Below the pieces are notes generated by a model. That model saw only the letters and a list, made by a program, of their open reading frames with translations. It searched no databases and was not told the origin of the DNA. The position numbers and the translations under genes are program-made. This document shows, one piece after another, positions 36,967 to 45,658 of a DNA stretch of 64,000 nt (the first letter of the stretch is position 1; every line of letters begins with the position of its first letter). Source of the stretch: Streptomyces zagrosensis (lineage in GTDB: Bacteria > Actinomycetota > Actinomycetes > Streptomycetales > Streptomycetaceae); the NCBI RefSeq assembly GCF_014203645.1, contig NZ_JACHJL010000008.1, forward strand, positions 1-64,000, read 5' to 3'.

Positions 36967-36978
36967 GCAAACGTTTGC
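36967..36978. promoter_or_regulatory. Perfect 12-bp palindrome upstream of the XRE gene
   Basis: GCAAACGTTTGC lies 142 bp upstream of the XRE start in a 359-bp gap that shows no gene. Autoregulation is a reasonable guess. A looser inverted repeat (CTTCGC...GCGAAG) lies between it and the start codon. Confidence 0.35.
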
Positions 36979-37184
36979 TGTGTGGCTAACCGTCACACAC
37001 TTCGCGCGCGGGCAGCGCGCGGCGCGCCTGGCCCTGGCGCCCGGCGGCGGCAGGACCCACGGCGCCCCGAACCGCGGCCGGCTCCGCGCACCGTCACTGG
37101 ATCGGTCCCACCACACGGCCAGCCTCAATGCACGCGGGCATGCGCGCTGGTGGCCGCGTAGTGGGCGTCACGACCCAATCGGCG

Positions 37185-37895
37185 TCATGGTCCAGTGCTC
37201 GCGATGCCCAGCACGTCATACAGATGCTGGCCGTGAGCCCACTGACGCAGCTCAGTGCCACCCATGAGGATAAGTTGATGGCGCTGGGCGAAGGCGACCG
37301 CCGGCTGAGTAAAGCCGTTGAGCGCTACCATGATCGGGATGTCGGCCCCATGGTGCGGGCGGGCCGTCCCGTTGAACTGCTGCACGTGCCCTGAACCGAC
37401 CGGGTTTCGATACTGCTTGCACTGAACGATCAGCAAGCGGCCCTCGCCATCCCGGGCAGTGACGTCCACGCCGAGGTCCCCCGCACCGCCGACCCGTCGC
37501 GAACTACCGAACCCGTCGCGGGCCAGGAGATCGGCGCAAGCCTGCTCGAAACCCACCGCACTCACCGAGGACAGCTGCCGCATCGTAAAGGTCAACACCT
37601 CGGTGGACGCACCGCCCACCGAAGCGGACAAGTCCTGCGGGCCGACATAAGCGCAGGCACCGAGCACCAGCGACACAAGCCTGCCGACCACCGAAAACAC
37701 GAGCAGCGCCCCGACAACGCTCAGCCCGGTCCACCACGGGTGACCGGCTATCAGGTCCCACAGGTCCACGGTGATCCACCGGGTGGCAGTACCGGTCAGC
37801 CACGTCCACAGCATCTTGCCGAGAACAAACGCGAAGACGGCCACCAGCACAAACTTCAACAGCGGGTCGAGGGACCCATCTTCGTCGAACACCAC
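37185..37895 (-). CDS. Membrane-anchored Mrr-type restriction endonuclease
   Basis: A 236-residue protein. Two or three N-terminal membrane segments (KFVLVAVFAFVLGKMLW; WWTGLSVVGALLVFSVVGRL) are followed by an Mrr_cat domain (~110-230): SAVGFEQACADLLARDGFGS, GDLGVDVTARDGEGRLLIVQ and CKQY give the D...QxK nuclease motif. Such TM-Mrr proteins probably cut modified or foreign DNA near the membrane. The gene stands alone without a methylase. The nuclease motif is clear; the target is unknown. Confidence 0.88.
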   Translation of the reverse strand: MVFDEDGSLDPLLKFVLVAVFAFVLGKMLWTWLTGTATRWITVDLWDLIAGHPWWTGLSVVGALLVFSVVGRLVSLVLGACAYVGPQDLSASVGGASTEVLTFTMRQLSSVSAVGFEQACADLLARDGFGSSRRVGGAGDLGVDVTARDGEGRLLIVQCKQYRNPVGSGHVQQFNGTARPHHGADIPIMVALNGFTQPAVAFAQRHQLILMGGTELRQWAHGQHLYDVLGIASTGP

Positions 37896-38823
37896 ACCCC
37901 CAGGGCTTCACCAGACGGCCAAGATTTCGAACAAGGCAGCACACCTACCAGCCAGACGGAACTTCCGGCACGTCCCCTCCCCTCGCACCGGCAGATCATG
38001 ACGCCGCAGAACCGGCCCGTGAATATCGGTTTAGCAGCGGTCACTGACAAAGCTCGACGGATAATCACTACGCATCAACGCGCCCCATCGCCATCCAGCC
38101 ACCTGCCTGCGCATCTGACCGCCAGCCAAAGCCACCAGGCTGAACAGGAACGATGCGCAAGCCGCCGACACCAGCAGACCTACCCCCTGCGGCCAACCGC
38201 ACAGACCGAACCCGCTCACCTGGGCATCTACCCATAGTGAGCCGCCTGGCGGCCCAGTGGTGAATGGCGACAAGCAACGGAGCGCACTGCGATCGAAGTG
38301 CGCCCTCACCGCTCCTTGTGCGCCTCCGACCAGCCGAGACAGCCGAGGCACACACGCCAACGAAGTCACCGATCGGGACCCCGAGTTGACCGGGTCTGGT
38401 GAGGCTGGAGGACCGGCCGCCCTCGGGCCGGCCGGTCACCGTGGACGAGGCCGAGGTGGTGGTACGCACCCCCCCGCCCGGACCGCCCCGCCGTTCCGGG
38501 CGGCCGTGACCGTCCTGGCGGGCGGTGTCCACCCCGAACGGGCCCGCAGGGCCATCGTGGCCGCCGCCAGGGCCGATCTCACTAGGTGGCGTTCAGCGAC
38601 GTTGGCCTCGGTGCAGTGCGCGGCGCCTGATTTGTTGTCCTGTCCAGCACGGTCGCTCTCCTCGGCGGCGCCGGCGCTTTCCCCGGCCCCCAAGACCGCA
38701 CGACCGTCCCGCACCCAGGGCCGCTTACGTACACGCTGGGTGTGAGCACACCGACCTCGTCCAGCAAGAGCGCGGGCGACGGTACCTGCGGTCACGCCAC
38801 CTGAACTGTGGAATCACCCCGCT
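37896..38823. other. Gap of about 930 bases without a supportable gene
   Basis: Open frames on both strands are compositional and show no domain or ribosome site. A plus-strand stretch near 38400 (SGRPVTVDEAEVVV) resembles a protein fragment but cannot be identified. Confidence 0.4.
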
Positions 38824-39381
38824 GTGCGCCAAGCGCTCACCGACCGCAACATCGCCACGGTCTTTCGCCACTACCGCCGTCACACCGGCGCGAGCCAGAC
38901 CCGCCTCGGCGCGCTCACCGGCCTGGCTCAGTCCAACATCAGCGCCATCGAGCGGGGCGTGCGACATGTGACCAGCGCCGAGGTTCTCGACCGCATCACC
39001 ACCGGCCTCGGCATCCCGCAGCACCATCTGAACCGAACTCCCGTACAGGCCCCCACTCCTGCGGACACCACCACGCACGGCGTCCCCACTGGCCCCCCCC
39101 GAGCCTGCCCTGAAGCCCGGCCCCTTTCGGCACAACACCCAGGGCATGCTCCCGCAAACCCAGCCGGGGGCTCCCCCGCTCTCCGTCGTCTTGGCCGAGC
39201 AGGTCTCCAATCGTGGGCACCGCATCCGCCTCGCTACGCGATCTCGTATACCCGATATACCGGTTGGATGGTCCTCGACGGTACCGCTCAACTGACCTAC
39301 GCGGCTCACTCTTTGCACAACGTCAGTGGCGGAGAGTCCGTCAGTGGGGAGGTGCGCAATGACCGAGATGTCCACGAGTGA
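38824..39381 (+). CDS. XRE-type helix-turn-helix protein, probably truncated
   Basis: The first ~70 residues from GTG 38824 are a clear helix-turn-helix of the type found at the N-terminus of actinomycete XRE regulators: IATVFRHYRRHTGASQTRLG, ALTGLAQSNISAIERGVRH and VLDRITTGLGIPQHHL. The remaining ~110 residues look unlike any domain and run past the start of the next gene, so the true protein was probably longer in another frame and has been cut by a frameshift or deletion near 39040. It directly precedes the lasso-peptide precursor gene and may be unrelated to it or a former cluster regulator. Confidence 0.5.
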   Translation: MRQALTDRNIATVFRHYRRHTGASQTRLGALTGLAQSNISAIERGVRHVTSAEVLDRITTGLGIPQHHLNRTPVQAPTPADTTTHGVPTGPPRACPEARPLSAQHPGHAPANPAGGSPALRRLGRAGLQSWAPHPPRYAISYTRYTGWMVLDGTAQLTYAAHSLHNVSGGESVSGEVRNDRDVHE

Positions 39382-39529
39382 CACACCAGCTTGCAGCGCT
39401 GGGGGGATAGCGCCGTACGAGGCGCCGGCCGCGGTGAGGGCCGGCACGCTGGTGTCACTGGCAGCCGGCACGTACTCCACGGGTGAGCAGGACGACGGCG
39501 ATTACCACACCACGAAGTGGCACGACTGA
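39359..39529 (+). CDS. Lasso-peptide-type precursor, 56 residues
   Basis: A small gene with GGGGAGG six bases before ATG 39359. The leader contains PYEAPAAVRAG, matching the YxxP...G recognition pattern of lasso leaders, and the putative junction has the conserved Thr: LAAGTY, followed by STGEQDDGDYH and TTKWHD. If Thr is at position -2 the core is 17 residues beginning STGEQDDGD, with Asp at ring positions 7 or 9 as isopeptide acceptors. A Ser first residue is less common than Gly or Cys. The next gene, one base after the stop, is a lasso-cyclase fragment, which strongly supports the assignment. The leader peptidase and recognition genes are not found nearby. Confidence 0.72.
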   Translation: MTEMSTSDTPACSAGGIAPYEAPAAVRAGTLVSLAAGTYSTGEQDDGDYHTTKWHD

Positions 39530-39530
39530 C

Positions 39531-40167
39531 GTGGCGTCGTCGCTCGCTGAGTGGTTCGCTGTGCTGCCGGGGGCGACCTCGGCAGCACAGCGGGCCACCG
39601 CTCGACTGCGGATTGCGACCCCGACATCCAGGTCCTGGCCCGCCGCGATGAGCAACCTTGGATCGTCGGCCGTTGCCTGCGCCCGGTGACCGTCGCGAAC
39701 GCGCAGCGGCGCACCGTCGCGCTGATCGGTGCGCACGAGTTCGACGAGAAGCGACTGGTCAAGGCGCTGTCATTCTGCGAGATATGCGGTGCCGCCCTGA
39801 TGCGCTGGGCCGGCAGCTACCACGCTGTGGTGGCCACCGCGGACCGGACCTGGGTGTATGGGGACGCGTGCGGGATGCGCCCCGTGTTCTGGACGCGGAC
39901 GCGGATTGCTGGCGTGACGGTGTTCGGTGATCATGCTCGGTTGCTGGCCCAGGCTGCTGGAAAGGCCACCGTCGATCCTGCCCATTTCGCGTCGCACCTG
40001 CTGGGGCCGGTGCCACCTTTGGCACTGGTGGAAGCCGGCTCCTCGCCCTACGAGGGCGTACGGTCGGTGCCGCCCGGCAGCGCTGCCAGTGTCACCTCGG
40101 GCGGGCGGGTGGCGTTACGGCGGTGGTGGACCGTTCCCGACGATGACCTCCCCTTGGCGGAGGCGGG
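39531..40167 (+). pseudogene. Truncated lasso cyclase (asparagine-synthetase B homologue)
   Basis: GTG 39531 begins ASSLAEWFAVLPG; a G-run near 39570 one base short shifts the frame, after which GDLGSTAGHRSTADCDPDIQ, AGSYHAVVATADRTWVYGD, GVTVFGDHARLLAQAAG and SVPPGSAASVTSGG with LRRWWTVPDDDL follow. This is the N-terminal glutaminase-like domain (~215 residues) of lasso cyclases. The sequence leaves the family abruptly after DLPLAEAGTR (~40167), so the ATP-binding SGGLDS domain that closes the ring is lost. No lasso peptide can be made from this locus alone. Confidence 0.75.
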
Positions 40168-40911
40168 GACCCGGCGAGCAGTTCCCGGTCGCCGTCAGCA
40201 CAGTGGTATCCCCACCGATCCCAGGCCATGGACAGTCGTACTCCGGGCGGCGCGGGCAGCGGCGCCAGCTCGGTCAGGGCTGCGGTGACTGGCGCGAGGT
40301 CCGGCGAGCCGGGCACGAAATCCGCCTCCCGGCCCGGCATGCCCGCGAAAGCGAGGAGGTGCCAGCCGTGGCCAGGCGTACCGGCTCGTCACCGGGGACC
40401 GCCGGGCCCTGCGCGGCACCGCCCTGTAGAGCGCCAATCCTGCCTGCTCCTGTGTGGCACACAGCCCTATTCCCAGGTGGGCGCGGCGCTTGTGAGGATG
40501 TGAGGTGTGAGCCGAGGGCCTGCGGTCATGAGGTCTCGCTGCTCGTGGTCTGAGTGGTGGTCCTCGGGTGACAGCAGGACGGTGTCGCGGGTGCAGCACA
40601 GCATTTGCCTGGGCCAGGCGGCACACGGGTGCTACACGGGTAGCAGGTCTTGGGCACCCTGACACTCCACCGACGGCTGGTGCGCGAATGGGCTCCTGAG
40701 ACCCACCAAGAAGGTGGGACGACTTCCGGCGCCCGGGTATTCACTCATTCAGGTTAATAGGCCGATCCGGTGCGTTGCCCTGGCTTTGGCGTGGGCATTT
40801 CATCATTGGGTTGAATAGCCGTCGGTGCTACTGGCATAGGCGGGACGACAGGCAGTGCGACGCACTTCCCCACTTGGCAGTCCCGATACCAACCGGTGTG
40901 AGGAAGAAGTC
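40168..40911. other. Junction region after the lasso remnant
   Basis: No intact gene. The minus strand holds an unidentified fragment (MAWDRWGYHCADGDRELL) close to the junction, followed by the long direct repeat at 40555-40643. The promoter of the methyltransferase gene (ATG 40912, GAGGAAG upstream) must lie at its right end. Confidence 0.4.
40555..40643. repeat. Long direct repeat, copy 1 (flanks the prenyl-synthase locus)
   Basis: About 89 bp from TGGTGGTCCTCGGGTG to GCTACACGGGTAG, nearly identical to 44007-44084 except for an 11-base length difference in the middle. The core TTTGCCTGGGCCAGGCGGCA is the same in both. The two copies bracket the methyltransferase and synthase genes. Confidence 0.75.
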
Positions 40912-41790
40912 ATGGCCGAACTGAGTAGTGCTGAGCACTTCCGGACGAAAGTGCAGCCTTACTACCGGCGGCTGGAATCCCGTCTCGGATACACGATTCT
41001 GCTGGGTCGCACGCGGCACATGGGCTGGTACGAGCACGGTCAGTCGCCCTGGGCGTTCTCCGCCGCGATGCGTCGTATGGAGGCCGTCCTCGCGCGGAAG
41101 CTGGCGCTGTCACCGGGGGCCAAGGTCCTGGACGCGGGCTGCGGTGTCGGTGACGTCGCCCCGACCGTGGCACGCCTGACCGGAGCGGAGGTCGTCGGTA
41201 TCGACTGCATCGAACCGGACATCGCTATTGCGCGCCGACGCACAACACGGACGCCTGACCAGATTGGCGCCACACGCTTCCTCGTAGGCCACTTTCACGG
41301 CCTGCCCTTCGACGGTGACTCCTTCGACGGGCTTTACACCATGGAAACCTTCTGCCACTCCGCCCGCCCGGAGAAGGCGCTGTCGGAGTTCTTCCGTGTT
41401 CTCAGACCCGGAGGCCGTCTGGTGATCAACGATTACTCATTCGTCCAATCCGCTGTGTCACCAACGATCGGTGCCCGGTGGCGCGCGTTGTCCGAAGTCC
41501 TCGCCGCGCCCAGCACCTTTCCTCGGGGAGACCTGGAGGAGTACGTCATAAACGCCGGATTCACCGTCGAGGCGGTTACGGACGCCACACCGAACGTGCT
41601 GCCCCATGACGCGTGCTTTCGTGATGCTCGGAAGGACCTCCCCTACGCACTGGCCCGGAGCATGGGCCGCTACAACACCGCCGTTGAGCTCTACCGTCAT
41701 CGTGCTGCGGCGCGCTACGAGATCCACGTGACCACCAAGCCGGCGCCGGGCGCGGCGAGCGTGGCCGGGGAGGACCAACACCCGTCCTAG
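40912..41790 (+). CDS. SAM-dependent C-methyltransferase, probably on a prenyl diphosphate
   Basis: A 292-residue class I methyltransferase of the sterol/tocopherol/prenyl-diphosphate type. N-terminal landmark LGRTRHMGWYEHGQSPW, motif I KVLDAGCGVGDVAPTVARL (about 75-93), motif II region GLYTMETFCHSARPEKA, and motif III FRVLRPGGRLVINDYSF. ATG 40912 has GAGGAAG upstream. Homologues that methylate IPP, GPP or related prenyl diphosphates share this layout. The next gene makes or uses prenyl diphosphates, so a methylated isoprenoid precursor is the likely product. A small-molecule methyltransferase with another substrate cannot be excluded. Confidence 0.85.
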   Translation: MAELSSAEHFRTKVQPYYRRLESRLGYTILLGRTRHMGWYEHGQSPWAFSAAMRRMEAVLARKLALSPGAKVLDAGCGVGDVAPTVARLTGAEVVGIDCIEPDIAIARRRTTRTPDQIGATRFLVGHFHGLPFDGDSFDGLYTMETFCHSARPEKALSEFFRVLRPGGRLVINDYSFVQSAVSPTIGARWRALSEVLAAPSTFPRGDLEEYVINAGFTVEAVTDATPNVLPHDACFRDARKDLPYALARSMGRYNTAVELYRHRAAARYEIHVTTKPAPGAASVAGEDQHPS

Positions 41791-42043
41791 GCGGACGTGC
41801 TGGGCATGACGCCACAGGCGCATCGAGACGGTGGTGATGAACGCGCCCACCGGCTCCTGCTCACCCTCATGGCCTTCGTGGCCATGACCTGCACGTCGCA
41901 ATACAGCATCAGGTCGCGCCGCAAGCACCAGGGTCCCCCTCCCGGGCGAGTGCAATCGAGGACCTGCGAGCTACTCGCCGTGGTCGGCAGCGCCCCGGCT
42001 CCGGCATGGACCCACAGGCCGACAACGTGACAGGAGACATGGC

Positions 42044-43930
42044 ATGAGGCCGACGAACACGCCGCGCGGAGCGGTTTCCGTCTACCAGCGCGGCGGAGTC
42101 TTTGACCCTGTACTACATCAGGGCTACGAGGCGTGCCAGCGTGCCGCCCGCACCACAGAAATTGAGTACGCCGTCAGCCAGCTGCTGCCGGCACCGCTTC
42201 GGCTTGCAGCCTGGGCTGTGTACGGCGCCGCACGCGCGGTGGACGACCTGGTCGACGTCGGTGCCGACGGGGCCCCAGCAGCGGACCGGGCCGCACGGCT
42301 GGAGGAGTGGATCGCGGCGTTCGACGCGGACCTGCGCAGCGGGGCGAGCACCGATCCCGTACGCCAGGCCCTTATCCACACCATGCTGACGTGGAGTTTG
42401 CCTCCGTCATCGATGTACTTGATGTTCGGGGCACTGCGCGGGGAGGCCGCGGGCCGACAGCTTGCGACCTGGCAGGAGTGGCGCGACTACAGCAGCCTGG
42501 CCTGGGCCTCACTCGCGCAGCAAATCGCCTGGCTGTTCCTGAAGGCAGCAGGGGTGTCCACGGAGCCGGAAGCCCTCGCCACGGCCATGCCGGAAACGGT
42601 CCTTGCCTGGCAAACCATGGTCGACGCCCTCCACGTCACTGACGCCCTGGCCGACCTCGCCGAAGACCTCACCCGTGGGCACGTGTCCCTCCCGCAGGAG
42701 GCCTTGGACGAAGCAGGAGTTCGGCGGGCCGACCTTCTGAACCGCCGCAGCACCGTGGCCTTCGAGTCCATGGTGCGCCGCCTGGCCGGCCAAGCGCATG
42801 CCGGGTTGGGCGCAGCGACGATACCGGACCTGGTGCATCCCCTGATCAAGATTCCCCTGGACGCCTACGCGGGCCTGTACCGGCTCCGGCTGGAGACCGT
42901 CGTCGGCGACCCGGCCGCGCTCCTGCACCGCCGGCCGGTGCTGCCGTCGGGTGCGCGTCGTCGGCTGCTCGCGCCCGCACGAATCCGGGCCGCACTGGCC
43001 TGGACGCTGTTTCCCTTTCCCTTTCATCCCGGCACAACGGAGCCAGTGCTGCCGGTCGCGCCCGCCCCTTCGACCAGCTCCACGGGAACCGGTACGGTGC
43101 GTCCTGGCGACGACGTGCGCACACACTGGATGAAGCAGCCAAGGGCCGACCCTACGCCCCACCCATCCGGTGCGCGGCCGCCCCGCCTGCCCGACCAGGA
43201 CATGCCGCGTCATGTGGCCATCATCATGGATGGCAACGGCCGCTGGGCCACCGCTCGAGGCTTGCCTCGTGCCGAGGGCCACCGGGCCGGGGGCGAGGCA
43301 CTGATCGACGTGCTCCACGGGGCGCTGGAAATCGGTCTGCAGTACCTGACCGTGTACGGGTTCTCCACTGAGAATTGGAAACGCCCTACCGACGAACTGC
43401 ATACGCTGATGAGCGAGCTAGTGGAACGGTTGCGCCGCCTGAAGGACGACTGCCCGCCGCTGGACGTCCGCGTGCGCTGGGCCGGCCTGCACTCCCCCCT
43501 GTCCCCAGACATGATCGACGCACTCACCGCGGTTGAGCACACCACCCAACACTGTCGCGCCCTGACCTTGACGGCGTGCGTGAACTACGGCGGGCGCGCC
43601 GAGATCACCAGAGCCGCGACCCGGCTCGCCCACGAGGTGGCCGCCGGCAGGCTCCGTCCGGCATCGATCTCCGAGCACTCCTTCGCCCGCTACCTTCACA
43701 TCCCGGACCTGCCCGATGTCGATCTGCTCCTGCGTACCGGGGGAGACCAGCGCACATCCAATTTCCTGCCCTGGCAGGCCGCCTACGCGGAGCTCGTTTT
43801 CCTGGACACCCTCTGGCCCGATATGGACCGTCGGGATCTGTGGCGGGCGGTGGAACAGTACGCGGTCCGCGACCGCCGCTACGGATCCGTCCCGCCGCCC
43901 CGCCCCGGGGTGTCTCGTCGTATCGGGTAG
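42044..43930 (+). CDS. Fusion of squalene/phytoene-synthase domain with cis-prenyltransferase
   Basis: A 628-residue polypeptide with two complete isoprenoid domains. Residues ~15-300 form a head-to-head (squalene/phytoene) synthase-like domain with both Asp-rich motifs, ARAVDDLVDVGADG (~66) and VTDALADLAEDLTRGHVSL (~200). A Pro/Ser/Thr-rich linker (~305-385) leads to a cis-prenyltransferase (UPP-synthase fold): PRHVAIIMDGNGRWATARGL, LTVYGFSTENWKRP and LLRTGGDQRTSNFLPWQ. All catalytic motifs look intact. The cis-PT could make a short cis or irregular chain and the first domain could condense or cyclise it. The partner gene upstream is a prenyl-type methyltransferase. Separate housekeeping synthases do not have this arrangement. 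Confidence 0.9.
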   Translation: MRPTNTPRGAVSVYQRGGVFDPVLHQGYEACQRAARTTEIEYAVSQLLPAPLRLAAWAVYGAARAVDDLVDVGADGAPAADRAARLEEWIAAFDADLRSGASTDPVRQALIHTMLTWSLPPSSMYLMFGALRGEAAGRQLATWQEWRDYSSLAWASLAQQIAWLFLKAAGVSTEPEALATAMPETVLAWQTMVDALHVTDALADLAEDLTRGHVSLPQEALDEAGVRRADLLNRRSTVAFESMVRRLAGQAHAGLGAATIPDLVHPLIKIPLDAYAGLYRLRLETVVGDPAALLHRRPVLPSGARRRLLAPARIRAALAWTLFPFPFHPGTTEPVLPVAPAPSTSSTGTGTVRPGDDVRTHWMKQPRADPTPHPSGARPPRLPDQDMPRHVAIIMDGNGRWATARGLPRAEGHRAGGEALIDVLHGALEIGLQYLTVYGFSTENWKRPTDELHTLMSELVERLRRLKDDCPPLDVRVRWAGLHSPLSPDMIDALTAVEHTTQHCRALTLTACVNYGGRAEITRAATRLAHEVAAGRLRPASISEHSFARYLHIPDLPDVDLLLRTGGDQRTSNFLPWQAAYAELVFLDTLWPDMDRRDLWRAVEQYAVRDRRYGSVPPPRPGVSRRIG

Positions 43931-44006
43931 TGCTGCCTCGCCAGGCTTTCAGCTTGTTGGTCAGGCGCTCGTCCGTGTTCCGTTCCTTTGCAAGGTCAGA
44001 CGCTGG

Positions 44007-44084
44007 TGGTGGTCCTCGGGTGGCAGCAGTACGGTGTTGCGGCATTTGCCTGGGCCAGGCGGCACACGGGTGCTGCACGGGTAG
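44007..44084. repeat. Long direct repeat, copy 2
   Basis: Second copy of the element at 40555-40643, in the same orientation, 77 bp after the synthase stop. It ends GCTGCACGGGTAG where copy 1 has GCTACACGGGTAG. Neither copy encodes a recognisable domain. Confidence 0.75.
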
Positions 44085-44199
44085 TAGGGCTGGCCTCGGC
44101 CGGTGCAGCACGGCCAGCTGCTGCACGCCGCCCGAGGCCCGTGCTGCAAGCAGCAGACGGCGGCGCTCCGGGCGGCCGGTCGTCGTCGCGCTTGTTCTG

Positions 44200-44654
44200 G
44201 AGGACCAGAACAAGACGGTTCTCCTGGTGCTACCGACGCTGCTTGGTCCAGGCGGGGAACGACGACGGCGCCCTCCCGGGATCGGGGGGTGCCGTGGCGA
44301 GCCCAACGCGTCAACTGTTCCCGTTCAGGACCACTCAAAGACAGGCCGGTCTTCGGCCGCTCCGGCCGGTCGGTGTCCGCCAGGCCCCACAGCCGGGACT
44401 CCGCGAACCGCCTTGCGCCACTTGTCAACCGTCATGGCCGACACACCCAAGTCATCAGCTACCCGCGCGTATACGACGTCGGGCTCGGCACACCGCAACA
44501 GGTTGACACATCGGGGGTCTGCAGCTCCCGCAATGATCGGCTCTTCATGAATGCTCCTGAGCCTGCTTGCCCGCAGGGCCTGCTCTCGGGCGGGCCCGGT
44601 GGAGAGTTCGCCGGTTATCCACCGTGACCGGCTTGCGGGGCAGGGTGTGGTCAC
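44200..44654 (-). pseudogene. IS630-type transposase N-terminal remnant
   Basis: Two frames give a helix-turn-helix front end: ARVADDLGVSAMTVDKWRKA, then shifted RFAESRLWGLADTDRPERPK and SLSGPEREQLTRWARHG. The DDE domain is absent. This is the opposite end of the family whose C-terminal remnant lies at 21450-21820, but they need not come from one element. Bases 43931-44200 otherwise contain only the direct repeat. Confidence 0.55.
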
Positions 44655-45649
44655 CCGGTCAGCACGATTTTCCCGGTGCGGCCGGACCGCCGGTGGTGGG
44701 CGAGAGCTTGGTGAATGTCGGCGAGATCATAGTGGGCCTCGACAGGGGCCTCCAGGGTGTGATCGCCGAGCTGTTGGATGGTGTGCGAAGTCAATTCGCG
44801 CAGTGCGAGGGGGCTCAGCCGCTTCATGTGGTGCGGCAGCCAGAACCCTTCGACACTCACGCGCCGAAAGACGAGATCGAAAGGCAGCACGGGGAGCGGC
44901 TTGCCGGACATGAAGCCGTAGACGATGTGCCGGCCGCCGTCGCGTAGGCAGCGCTGGGCCAGTGCTCCTTGGCGTCCGCCGACGGCGTCGAGGGCGGCGA
45001 GCGCGCCGTTCGGTCCCGTCGCGTCGTGGATGCTGCGGACGACCTCGTCGTCCCGCTCCTCTGTTGACACGACGTGTTCAGCCCCGAGGCGTTGAAGTCG
45101 CCAGGCTTGCTCGCTGTCGCGGGCGAGGTGGACACACCGGGCGCCACGGTCGGATGCCAGACGGGTGAGCATCTGGCTCACGGTCGATGTGGCCGCCGTC
45201 AGAATCAGGGTGTCGCCCGGCGCCGGGTCGAGGTGGGCCAGGAGCAGGTGGGCGGTGAAGGGGTTCACCGTGAATTGGCAAGTGATGTCGAGCGGGAGGT
45301 CGTCGGGGACGGGGATGACGGTTTCCTGGGGGACGGTGAGGTACTCCTGCCAGGTGCCCGTGGCGGCGACCGCCACGCGGGCACCTGGCGGGAGGGAGAC
45401 TCCCGGCCCTATCTGGTCGACGGTGCCGGCGCCTTCGAACCCGACGGGGCTGACGGCGCCGGCGCCGGCGGGGGTGAAAGAGGGTTGCCGACCGTAGTCT
45501 CCCTCTACGAACATGATGTCTGAGGGGTTCACCGGCCGTGCTCGCAGGCGTAGCCGGACCGTTCCCGGGGGCGTGTCGAGCATCGGCAGCTCGGTGAGAA
45601 ACAGGTTCTCGGCCGGATTGCCCTGGCGTTTGAACACGAGGGCACGCAT
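44651..45649 (-). CDS. Zinc-free MDR oxidoreductase (quinone oxidoreductase / enoyl reductase type)
   Basis: A 332-residue medium-chain reductase related to mitochondrial-type 2-enoyl thioester reductases and quinone oxidoreductases. Features: RARPVNPSDIMFVEGDYG at the N-terminus, GFEGAGTVDQIGPGVSLPPG, the NADPH loop region DTLILTAATSTVSQMLTRLA, and C-terminal SGRTGKIVLTG. No zinc-binding Cys/His set is seen. ATG 45649 is preceded by AAGGAGG overlapping the HisF-like stop. It is the last gene of a five-gene operon and probably reduces an unsaturated intermediate. Confidence 0.9.
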   Translation of the reverse strand: MRALVFKRQGNPAENLFLTELPMLDTPPGTVRLRLRARPVNPSDIMFVEGDYGRQPSFTPAGAGAVSPVGFEGAGTVDQIGPGVSLPPGARVAVAATGTWQEYLTVPQETVIPVPDDLPLDITCQFTVNPFTAHLLLAHLDPAPGDTLILTAATSTVSQMLTRLASDRGARCVHLARDSEQAWRLQRLGAEHVVSTEERDDEVVRSIHDATGPNGALAALDAVGGRQGALAQRCLRDGGRHIVYGFMSGKPLPVLPFDLVFRRVSVEGFWLPHHMKRLSPLALRELTSHTIQQLGDHTLEAPVEAHYDLADIHQALAHHRRSGRTGKIVLTG

Positions 45650-45658
45650 CGCCCCTCC

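Noticed and set aside
32074..39243. 15-base match (CTCGCTACGCGATCT) between the last CRISPR repeat border and 39229-39243
   Set aside because: A match of this length is expected by chance in 64 kb of GC-rich DNA; the surrounding sequence is unrelated.
41791..42043. Search for a tRNA gene or attachment site beside the synthase locus
   Set aside because: No cloverleaf-like arrangement or T-loop consensus was seen here or in the other gaps inspected.
42509..43402. 297-residue frame opposite the prenyl-synthase fusion
   Set aside because: Shadow frame; the plus strand encodes two complete domains.
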